Shown here: one piece after another, positions 14,470 to 21,762 of the stretch
Layout of the letters: each line of letters begins with the position of its first letter
Numbering within the stretch: the stretch's first letter is position 1
NCBI RefSeq assembly: GCF_013624435.2
Contig: NZ_CP061768.1
Span: 2,560,001 to 2,624,000 of the forward strand
Direction of reading: 5' to 3'
Source: Nocardioides campestrisoli
GTDB lineage: Bacteria; Actinomycetota; Actinomycetes; Propionibacteriales; Nocardioidaceae
DNA length: 64,000 bases
Made by a program: the position numbers and the translations under genes
Notes under the pieces: model-generated
The model's input: only the letters and a program-made list of their open reading frames with translations
Told to the model about the DNA's origin: nothing
Database searches by the model: none

Positions 14470-16540
14470 CCTCGGACATCGCCTCGGACGCCACCTCGGA
14501 AGCCCCGAACGCCGCGGTCTCGGTGGCCGCGGGGGCCTCCGCCATGACCACGTGGAAGCGTCGGCGCTGCGCGCTGATCACGACCTCCTCGGACTCCGCC
14601 ACGCCGAGCTCGGGGTCCAGGGCGGTCAGGACGTAGCGACCCAGCGGGGGCAGGTCGAGCTCGTAGTGCCCGCCCTCGTCGGTCCGCGTCGCGCAGACCG
14701 ACTCTCCCGAGTCGTCGGTGAGCACCACGAGCGCTCCCTCGACCGGCCAGCCGCCGCGGGAGACGACGCCGGCCACGGTGAGCCGTTCCTCCAGCTGGAT
14801 CGTCGCCGGCTCCTGCGGGTCGAGGTGCCTCAGCTCCGAGCGCGGCGCCCAGCCCTCGGCGGCGCAGATCACCAGGTACTCCCCCGCGCCGGGCAGCACC
14901 ACCGACCAGCGGCCGTCGTTGTCGGCGCGGGCCCAGTCGACCTGGCGCCCGGTGCGCTCCAGCACCGAGACCACTGCCAGCCGGGCGGGGCGCCCGTCGG
15001 CCTGGCAGACCCGTCCGCGGACGACCACCTCGGCGCCGGCCTCGCCCCGGCGTACGACGTCACGCCGGACCGCGGAGACCTCGCCCGCGGCCACCTGGCC
15101 GCGACCCGGGTCGGCGGAGGGCGCGACCGCCGGAGCGATCCTGGCCGGGATCAGCAGGGCGACGCCCGCACCCAGGAACGCCGCGCCTGCCGCCAGCCAG
15201 CTGGTGGCGTGCAGCGCTCCCTCGCTGGGGAATACCTGGCCGCCGACGGTGACCGTGCCGGCCGCGAGCACTGCCGCGACCGTCGCCGAGCAGGTGGAGG
15301 TGCCCAGCGCACGCACCACCGTGTTGAGGCCGTTGGCGGCCGCCGTCTCGGTGATCGGCACCGACTGCATGATCAGCACGGGCATCGCGGCGAACGATAT
15401 GGCGACCCCCACCGAGACGACGCCCACGCCGATCAGCAGCTCGAGCACGTTGGAGTCGAGCAGCACCCGGAGCAGGTAGCCCAGGCCCGTCACCGACAGT
15501 CCGGCCACCAGCGTCGTGCGGGCGCCGAACCGGCGGGTGATCGAGGCGGAGAAGGGCGAGACGATGATCATCAGCAGGCCGCCGGGCAGCATCGCCAACC
15601 CGGCCTCGGTCACTCCGAGCCCGAAGCCGACACCGCTGGCCTCGGGGAACTGCAGCTGCTGCACCGCCACCAGCAGGTTGGCGAACATCGCGAAGCCCGC
15701 GAGCAGGGAGGCGACGTTGGTCAGCAGCACGGGGCGACGCACGGAGGTCCGCAGGTCCACCAGCGGCTGGCCGGTCCGCAGCTCCCACGGCACCCAGAGC
15801 CCGAAGACGAGGACCGCGAGGACGAACGAGAGCAGCGTCCACTGCGAGGTCCACCCCCACTGTCCGCCCTTGGAGATCGCCAGCAGGAGCGAGGTGAGCG
15901 CGATCGACATGAGCACCGCGCCGACCCAGTCGAAGGCGCCGGGCGCCCGGACCGTCGACTCGGGGACGACGGCGAGCACGAGGGCGATCATCAGCAGCGA
16001 CATCGCCACCGATCCCCAGAAGACGGCCTGCCAGCCGAACGCCTCGTAGATGATCCCCGACAGCGGCAGCCCGACCGCGCCGCCGATCCCCAGCGTTGTG
16101 CTCATCAGGGCCACCGCGCCGCCGATCCGCTCGGGCGGGAGCGCGTCGCGCATCGTGGAGATGCCGATCGGGATCAGGGCGGGGGCGAACCCCTGGAGGG
16201 CGCGGGCGACGATCAGCACCGTGAGGGTGTCACTGGCAGCCCCGAGCAAGGAGCCCGCGAGCAGGGCGAGCAGGGAGACCACGATCATCCGGCGTTTGCC
16301 GTACATGTCCGCGAGCTTGGACAGGATCGGGGTGGCCACCGCGGAGGTGAGCAGGGTGACCGTGACCAGCCACGAGGCGTTGTCGGCGCTCGTGTCCAGC
16401 AGTCGCGGGAAGTCCGGGAGCAGCGGGACCACCAGGGTCTGCATGAGCGAGACCGCGGTGCCGCACAGCGCGAGCACCAGGATGATCGGCCCGGTGCGCC
16501 GCGTCGGTGTCGCGGCGCCGGCCGCCACGGAGGTGGTCAC
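14432..16540 (-). CDS. MFS (DHA2-like) transporter with C-terminal carboxypeptidase-regulatory-like domain
   Basis: A 702-residue protein. Residues 1-460 are a 14-segment major facilitator exporter (motif LADMYGKRRMIVVSLLALLAGS after TM2; STTLGIGGAVGLPLSG is a motif-C-like stretch). Residues ~490-680 are soluble and contain repeated beta-sandwich signatures: GRVCQADGRPARLAVVSVL, GRWSVVLPGAGEYLVICAAEGW and GGWPVEGALVVLTDDSGE with GHYELDLPPLGRYVLTA. These resemble carboxypeptidase-regulatory-like or Cna-B-like domains. Known relatives in actinobacteria share this fusion; the domain's role is unknown. The GTG start overlaps the ctlX stop by 4 nt (GTGA), so the two are translationally coupled. 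Confidence 0.8.
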   Translation of the reverse strand: MTTSVAAGAATPTRRTGPIILVLALCGTAVSLMQTLVVPLLPDFPRLLDTSADNASWLVTVTLLTSAVATPILSKLADMYGKRRMIVVSLLALLAGSLLGAASDTLTVLIVARALQGFAPALIPIGISTMRDALPPERIGGAVALMSTTLGIGGAVGLPLSGIIYEAFGWQAVFWGSVAMSLLMIALVLAVVPESTVRAPGAFDWVGAVLMSIALTSLLLAISKGGQWGWTSQWTLLSFVLAVLVFGLWVPWELRTGQPLVDLRTSVRRPVLLTNVASLLAGFAMFANLLVAVQQLQFPEASGVGFGLGVTEAGLAMLPGGLLMIIVSPFSASITRRFGARTTLVAGLSVTGLGYLLRVLLDSNVLELLIGVGVVSVGVAISFAAMPVLIMQSVPITETAAANGLNTVVRALGTSTCSATVAAVLAAGTVTVGGQVFPSEGALHATSWLAAGAAFLGAGVALLIPARIAPAVAPSADPGRGQVAAGEVSAVRRDVVRRGEAGAEVVVRGRVCQADGRPARLAVVSVLERTGRQVDWARADNDGRWSVVLPGAGEYLVICAAEGWAPRSELRHLDPQEPATIQLEERLTVAGVVSRGGWPVEGALVVLTDDSGESVCATRTDEGGHYELDLPPLGRYVLTALDPELGVAESEEVVISAQRRRFHVVMAEAPAATETAAFGASEVASEAMSEVRRARGTASPSS

Positions 16541-17574
16541 GCCCCCACCTCGGCCATCGCGACGTCCTGGCCGTCGGCGGTGGCCGGGGCGTCCTCGTTG
16601 ATCGCCTCCACCGCCTCGGTGAGCTCGTGCCCGGAGGCGGGCCGTCGGTCCAGGTGAACCCCGGCGATCATGCACCGCACCGATCCCCCGGCCAGCTCGA
16701 TCGTCGGGATGTCGACCGCGACGATCTCGCACGACTCCTCGATCGCCGCGACCTGGTCGGGGCGCAGGCTCCGCCGTGCCCGCTCGGACATCGCCATCAC
16801 GTAGCGGCGGCGCCCCTGCGCCGTACGCCCGCAGAGCTCCACGGCGTTGCCGGCGAACTCGCGCACCTGGGCCTCGGTGAGCTCGACGACCTGGCGCCCG
16901 TTGACCGAGAGCCGCTCGCGGACCTCCTCGCGCCGCGGCTCGTCCGGGATCATCTCCAGCGCGAAGAGCGCGACCTCGGTGCCGACGCAGCCGATGACGT
17001 TGGTGTGGTAGACCGGCACGCCCGCGGAGTCCACGGCGTCGAAGGCCATCGGCTCGTAGCCGAAGTCCGTGCAGAACCGCTCCAGCACGTGGGTGTCGGC
17101 GCGATGGCTGCGCGCGGTGTAGGCGACGCGGGAGACGTGGTCGAGCACCATCGCGCCCGTGCCCTCCAGGAAGATGCCGTCGGGCTCCAGGCCTGAGTAG
17201 TCGACGATCGTCTGCACGCGGTACTCGGACTTGAGCATCTCCAGCACGTCGGCCCGGCGCTCGTGCCGCCGGTTCGAGGCGTACATCGGGTAGACCGCGA
17301 CACTGCCGCCGGCGTGGGTGGAGAGCCAGTTGTTGGGGAAGACACTGTCCGGCCGGGTGTGGTCGGGGTCGGCGAAGACGTGCACCCGCACCCCCACGCC
17401 GCGCAGCGCGTCGGCCAGGAGGTCCATCTCGGCCAGCGCCCGGGCCGAGGTCAGCTCGTCGGGCTGGTCCACCGGCGCCTCGGCCTGGAAGGCGTTGTCC
17501 GCCGCGGTCGCCGGGTTGGGCACGAACCTCTCGGCTCGGACCAGGATGACGGCGGAAGGTGCCTGTGCGCTCAC
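16537..17574 (-). CDS. ctlX: CtlX-like amidinotransferase/arginine deiminase-fold hydrolase
   Basis: A 345-residue guanidino-group-modifying enzyme with the pentein fold. Recognisable stretches are SVFPNNWLSTHAGG (about residues 75-88), DGIFLEGTGAMVLD (substrate-site acidic residues, about 131-144) and the C-terminal AGGSVRCMIAGVHL (catalytic Cys about 314). This layout matches the citrulline utilisation hydrolase CtlX family; dimethylargininase and arginine deiminase are near relatives. It heads a two-gene operon with the MFS transporter, so uptake or export of a guanidino or ureido compound is plausible. A TACATT hexamer lies 8 nt before the GTG start. Confidence 0.7.
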   Translation of the reverse strand: MSAQAPSAVILVRAERFVPNPATAADNAFQAEAPVDQPDELTSARALAEMDLLADALRGVGVRVHVFADPDHTRPDSVFPNNWLSTHAGGSVAVYPMYASNRRHERRADVLEMLKSEYRVQTIVDYSGLEPDGIFLEGTGAMVLDHVSRVAYTARSHRADTHVLERFCTDFGYEPMAFDAVDSAGVPVYHTNVIGCVGTEVALFALEMIPDEPRREEVRERLSVNGRQVVELTEAQVREFAGNAVELCGRTAQGRRRYVMAMSERARRSLRPDQVAAIEESCEIVAVDIPTIELAGGSVRCMIAGVHLDRRPASGHELTEAVEAINEDAPATADGQDVAMAEVGA

Positions 17575-17625
17575 GGGAGCCGAATGTAGATCACCTGCCC
17601 CGACGCGCGCACGGCGACGGGACCC

Positions 17626-18513
17626 TCAGGCCCCGGAGCCGAGCAGGGACTGCTCGGCCGCCTCCAGCACCCGGGTGACCTCGACCCCGAGGTCGAGGGA
17701 GAGCGGATCCTCGCGGTCCGGGTCCCGGATCAGCGCCGCCAACCGGTCCAGGGCACGGACGAAGGCCGCTCTCCCGTCGTAGGTGGGTGCGACGAGGGCA
17801 GCCTCGGAGCCGTCGGCATGCAGCCGGATCTCGTCCGCCGGGCTGTCGGCGTGCAACGACACCGAGATCTCGGCCTGCGCGCCCCCGGCGTGCTGGACGG
17901 TCAGCACCACGGTCCGTCCGTGCTGCGCCGCAGTGACCTGCCGGACCGGACCCAGCACGGGGAGCAGGACCGAGAGCGCGTGCGGTGCCAGGTCCCACAG
18001 GGCAGCCCGTGGCCCGCCGCGCCACTGCGAGTCCCGGTACGGCGACTGCGTGACCATCACGTCGCTGTGGGCACGGACCGTGGCCCGGCTCCACTCCCGG
18101 CCACGGGCCTGCTCGACGAACCGCTCGACCTCCGGCACGAGCCGACGGGTGAAGAAGACCATCGCCCGCCCACCTCCCTCGCGCACCGCCTCCTGGACGG
18201 CAGCGGCCTCACGCACCGAGACGGCGACCGGCTTCTCCAGGAGCAGGTGCCTCCCGGCCCGCGCGGCCACCACCGCGAGGCCGGGCTGCACCTGCGGCGG
18301 CACGGCGAAGGTCACCACGTCGACCCGGTCGACCAGCTCCTCGAAGGAGGTGCAGGCGACCACGCCGTGCTGGCGTGCCAGCGGCTCGCGCCGCCCGGGG
18401 TCGCGTCCCCACACCGCGACCAGGTCGACGTGCTCGGCGGCGGCCACGCCTGGGACGTGCACCTCACGCGCCCAGTGCGACGTCCCTGCCACCCCGACCC
18501 GAAGCCGTTCCAT
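17626..18513 (-). CDS. Gfo/Idh/MocA family oxidoreductase
   Basis: A 295-residue NAD(P)-dependent oxidoreductase. The Rossmann start LRVGVAGTSHWAREVHVPG (residues 3-21) is followed by the classic LLEKPVAVSVREA motif (about residues 93-105; the EKP lysine is catalytic in the family) and a C-terminal beta-sheet domain. The family acts on sugars, inositols and related polyols; the exact substrate is unknown. TACCCT ends 6 nt before the ATG, so it is probably leaderless. It has no operon partner. Confidence 0.8.
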   Translation of the reverse strand: MERLRVGVAGTSHWAREVHVPGVAAAEHVDLVAVWGRDPGRREPLARQHGVVACTSFEELVDRVDVVTFAVPPQVQPGLAVVAARAGRHLLLEKPVAVSVREAAAVQEAVREGGGRAMVFFTRRLVPEVERFVEQARGREWSRATVRAHSDVMVTQSPYRDSQWRGGPRAALWDLAPHALSVLLPVLGPVRQVTAAQHGRTVVLTVQHAGGAQAEISVSLHADSPADEIRLHADGSEAALVAPTYDGRAAFVRALDRLAALIRDPDREDPLSLDLGVEVTRVLEAAEQSLLGSGA

Positions 18514-18559
18514 CCGGCGAGGGTACGGCGTGGCCGCCGTTCGTCCGAGCAGCCTGTCC

Positions 18560-19777
18560 TCAGAGCCGCCAGCAGGAGGAGGCGGCCGGCACGCCGGCGA
18601 ACCGGGCCTCCAGGAAGCCGTAGACCTCGGTGGCGTTGTTGAGCATGCCGCCCACGTGCAGCGGGGTGGCGTTGGTGCTCAGCCGCACCGAGGCGCCGCG
18701 GTCGCACCAGTCGCGGACCATCTGCTTGCCGACCCGGTGGGGCACCACGTCGTCGAGCAGGCTGTGGGTGACCAGCACCGGCGCGCTGGGGCGGATCCGC
18801 CCGATGCGCTGGTCGTCGATCATCGTCCGGAAGGGCTCGCGCTCGATCAGCTGGCCGAGCGAGGCGCCGTCGGCGGTGTAGTCCGACGACTGGGTGAACG
18901 CCGAGCCGAACAGGTCGAAGACGCAGTTGTCCTGCATCTGGGCGAACATCTCCTTGCCGTCCGCGTTCAGGTAGGTGGTGATGTCCAGGTCGTAGCTGGC
19001 CGAGAGCCCGGCGATCGCGTACCAGGTGAACTCGGAGTAGAGACTGCCGTCGATCGCGCCGGGCAGCGCCCGGAGGTCGGCCGGGACGGCGCCGGCCACG
19101 GTGCCCTTCACCTTCAGCTCGGGGGCGTACGACCCGGCGAGCTCACCGGCCGACGCGGCCCCCGCACCGCCCTGCGAGTAGCCGTAGAACGCCACCGGGT
19201 TGGCGGTCGAGAGCCCGCTGCCGGGCAGCCGCTGGGCGGCCCGGACGATGTCCAGCACCGCGTGCCCCTGGGACTTGCGGTCCATGTAGGTGTGCGGCCC
19301 GGCGGTGCCGAGGCCCTCGTAGTCGGTCATCGCGATGGCGTAGCCGCGGGCCAGCAGACCCGACATGAAGATCGACTCGTACTCCAGCAGCTCGCTGAAG
19401 AGCCGCGACGGGGCGCAGCTGTCCCCGATCCCCTGGGTGCCGACGGCGTAGCCGATCACCGGTCGCCGCCCGGGTCCGGCCCACGCCTTCTCCGGGACGA
19501 TCACCGAGCCGGAGACCGCCATCGGGGCTCCGGTACGGTCGGTGGAGCGGTAGAGCACCCGGGTGGCGGTGGACCGCACCCCGAAGAGCTTGGAGGGGTT
19601 GATCAGGATGTCGAGGTTCTCGCTGCGGATCAGGTCGCCGTTGGCCGCGGGGAGCGTCGCGGGCGCCTGGTAGAAGGGCGGGATGGGCTCCTCCGCCTGC
19701 GCGGGGCCTGGCACCAGCGTCACCAGGGTCAGGGCTACCACGGCGCTCAGCCGGGCGATCAGGGCACGCAATGTCAC
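18560..19777 (-). CDS. Secreted lipase (LIP family alpha/beta hydrolase)
   Basis: A 405-residue secreted hydrolase. An N-terminal signal peptide is clear (IARLSAVVALTLVTLVPGPAQAEE, cleavage probably after AQA). The nucleophile elbow is FYGYSQGGAGAAS (Ser about residue 198). The acid and histidine are probably in VLVTHSLLDDVVPH and ATPLHVGGM. The layout matches the secretory lipase family seen in Candida lipases and mycobacterial/actinobacterial esterases. The GTG start has AGAGAAG upstream. A CRP-like palindrome lies 50 bp upstream (19827-19842). Confidence 0.85.
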   Translation of the reverse strand: MTLRALIARLSAVVALTLVTLVPGPAQAEEPIPPFYQAPATLPAANGDLIRSENLDILINPSKLFGVRSTATRVLYRSTDRTGAPMAVSGSVIVPEKAWAGPGRRPVIGYAVGTQGIGDSCAPSRLFSELLEYESIFMSGLLARGYAIAMTDYEGLGTAGPHTYMDRKSQGHAVLDIVRAAQRLPGSGLSTANPVAFYGYSQGGAGAASAGELAGSYAPELKVKGTVAGAVPADLRALPGAIDGSLYSEFTWYAIAGLSASYDLDITTYLNADGKEMFAQMQDNCVFDLFGSAFTQSSDYTADGASLGQLIEREPFRTMIDDQRIGRIRPSAPVLVTHSLLDDVVPHRVGKQMVRDWCDRGASVRLSTNATPLHVGGMLNNATEVYGFLEARFAGVPAASSCWRL

Positions 19778-19826
19778 GTTCTTCTCTTCTTTCTGTCACC
19801 CCCGTCCAGATGAGCGCAGCAGAGCA

Positions 19827-19842
19827 TGTGACCGGGGTCACG
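19827..19842. promoter_or_regulatory. CRP/GlxR-like binding site
   Basis: TGTGA-N6-TCACG, with a perfect core GTGACC/GGTCAC (19828-19841). This fits the cAMP-receptor-protein family consensus TGTGA-N6-TCACA in 15 of 16 positions' layout terms, differing at the last base. It lies between the lipase (50 bp) and the TerC gene (125 bp). Confidence 0.5.
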
Positions 19843-19966
19843 GACAAGAAGTTGCTCACAGGCTGGGACGTCTCGGCGACGCCGGTCGTTGAAGTCGGCG
19901 CGGAGGCTCCACCGGGGGTCTGCGAGAATCGACGCATCGCCCGACCGATCAAGAGGAGCTGTATCC

Positions 19967-21175
19967 ATGGACGTGAGCCCAGTGATCTGGGGCGTGACCA
20001 TCGTCGCCATCCTGGGGCTGTTGGCCTTCGACTTCTTCTTCCACGTCCGCAAGGCACACGTGCCGACGCTGCGGGAGGCCGCCTTCTGGTCGGCCCTCTA
20101 CGTCGGCATCGCGATCGTCTTCGGGTTCCTCATGCTGGCATTCGGTGGGGGCACGGTCGGGTCTGAGTACTTCGCCGGGTACATCACCGAGAAGGCGTTG
20201 TCGGTCGACAACCTGTTCGTCTTCCTCATCATCATGTCGAGCTTCCGGGTTCCCCGGGAGGACCAGCAGAAGGTCCTGCTCTTCGGCATCGTGTTCGCGC
20301 TGATCGCCCGCACCGGCTTCATCCTGCTGGGCGCCGCGCTGATCAACCAGTTCGCCTGGATCTTCTACCTCTTCGGCCTGATCCTGCTGCTCACCGCAGG
20401 CAACCTGCTCAAGAAGGACGACGAGGAGGACGAGGAGGCCAACAACTTCATCATCCGGCTGGCCCGGAAGGTCTTCCACACCACCGACTTCTACGACGGC
20501 GACAAGCTGTTCACCATCGAGAACGGCAAGAAGGTCATGACCCCGATGCTGCTGGTCATGGTGGCCATCGGCGGCACGGACATCCTCTTCGCCCTCGACT
20601 CGATCCCGGCCATCTTCGGTCTCACCCAGAACACCTACATCGTCTTCACCGCGACGGCCTTCTCGCTGCTGGGCCTGCGCCAGCTCTACTTCCTGATCGA
20701 CGGCCTGCTCGACCGGCTCATCTACCTCTCCTACGGCCTCGCGGCGATCCTCGCCTTCATCGGCGTCAAGCTGATCCTGCACGCGCTGCACGAGAACAAC
20801 CTGCCGTTCATCAACGGCGGCGAGCACGTCAAGGTCGTCGAGGTCGGGATCGGCCTCTCCCTCACAGTGATCGTCGGCGTCCTGGCGATCACCGTCATCG
20901 CCTCCCTGGTCAGCCCGGCGGGCAAGGCCCAGAACGCGATCGCCAACGCGCGTCGGCACGCCGCGGCGTACCTGGACTCCGAGTACACCCACGACCCGGC
21001 CGAGCGCGAGCGGATCTACCGGGCGCTGGAGGCCGAGCGTGAGCAGATCCGCCAGCTGGGCCCGAAGTACCAGGAGAAGGCCCGCCAGGAGCGTCCGCTG
21101 ATGGAGCTGCTCGACCAGGTCAAGGCCAGCCACGACAGCGCGATCGACCGGGGCGACGCGCCGCCGCGGTCCTGA
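19967..21175 (+). CDS. TerC/Alx family membrane protein
   Basis: A 402-residue integral membrane protein of the TerC/Alx family, associated with tellurite resistance and manganese export. About nine hydrophobic segments are visible. Conserved family pieces are TEKALSVDNLFVFLIIMSSFRVP (about residues 71-93) and GGTDILFALDSIPAIFGLTQ (about 204-223), with acidic residues inside membrane segments thought to bind metal. The last ~70 residues are a charged soluble helix. The ATG at 19967 follows AAGAGGAG; an upstream in-frame start would add 26 basic residues and lacks support. I saw no yybP-ykoY riboswitch upstream. Confidence 0.85.
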   Translation: MDVSPVIWGVTIVAILGLLAFDFFFHVRKAHVPTLREAAFWSALYVGIAIVFGFLMLAFGGGTVGSEYFAGYITEKALSVDNLFVFLIIMSSFRVPREDQQKVLLFGIVFALIARTGFILLGAALINQFAWIFYLFGLILLLTAGNLLKKDDEEDEEANNFIIRLARKVFHTTDFYDGDKLFTIENGKKVMTPMLLVMVAIGGTDILFALDSIPAIFGLTQNTYIVFTATAFSLLGLRQLYFLIDGLLDRLIYLSYGLAAILAFIGVKLILHALHENNLPFINGGEHVKVVEVGIGLSLTVIVGVLAITVIASLVSPAGKAQNAIANARRHAAAYLDSEYTHDPAERERIYRALEAEREQIRQLGPKYQEKARQERPLMELLDQVKASHDSAIDRGDAPPRS

Positions 21176-21182
21176 GGTCGTC

Positions 21183-21212
21183 CCCCAGGCCGGCCTCGAG
21201 GCCGGCCTGGGG
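21183..21212 (+). terminator. Terminator after the TerC gene
   Basis: A perfect 30-bp palindrome: CCCCAGGCCGGCC (21183-21195), TCGA loop, and its complement (21200-21212), starting 7 nt after the TerC stop. No U-tract. Confidence 0.7.
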
Positions 21213-21276
21213 CTGGGGACGCGTCGCTAGGCTGCCTGCACCCGGACGACCGGGTACCCACGCCTAGGAGGCCGCC

Positions 21277-21735
21277 GTGCTCGATCTCGTACGACGGGCG
21301 GTCACCCGCCCCGCCCCGGAGACCACCACCACCCGCCGGTGGGCCCGCCGGCTGCTCGGCGCGATGCTCACCTTCGCCGGCGTCTCCCACCTGACCACGG
21401 CCCGGGACGAGTTCCAGGCACAGGTGCCCGACTGGTTCCCCGTCGACCCCGACGTGGTGGTGGTGGTCTCCGGCGTCGCCGAGGTCGGCCTCGGTCTCGG
21501 GCTGCTCGCGCTGGAGAAGCCGCGGGTCGCCGTCGGTCTCGCGACGGCCACCTTCTTCGTGGTCATCTTCCCGGGCAACATCGCCCAGTACGCCGAGGGC
21601 ACCGACGCGTTCGGGCTCGACACGGACCGCAAGCGGTTCGTCCGGCTCTTCTTCCAGCCGCTGCTGGTGGCGTGGGCCGCGTGGTCGACCGGTGCCTGGC
21701 GGGCGCTGCGCGCGGCCCGGCAGGACCGCGACTGA
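21277..21735 (+). CDS. DoxX-like small membrane protein
   Basis: A 152-residue membrane protein with four hydrophobic segments (about residues 24-42, 58-78, 82-105 and 122-145). LGAMLTFAGVSHLTTARDEF and VVSGVAEVGLGLGLLALEKPR resemble the DoxX/DoxD-like family of small quinone-linked or redox-associated membrane proteins. The GTG start is preceded by TAGGAGG. Function is not known. It is convergent with glnE. Confidence 0.75.
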   Translation: MLDLVRRAVTRPAPETTTTRRWARRLLGAMLTFAGVSHLTTARDEFQAQVPDWFPVDPDVVVVVSGVAEVGLGLGLLALEKPRVAVGLATATFFVVIFPGNIAQYAEGTDAFGLDTDRKRFVRLFFQPLLVAWAAWSTGAWRALRAARQDRD

Positions 21736-21762
21736 CCGAGCGGGCCGGCACCCCCTCAGGGC

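Noticed and set aside
19778..19966. Possible yybP-ykoY (Mn) riboswitch upstream of the TerC gene
   Set aside because: None of the conserved riboswitch core could be recognised; only the CRP-like palindrome stands out.
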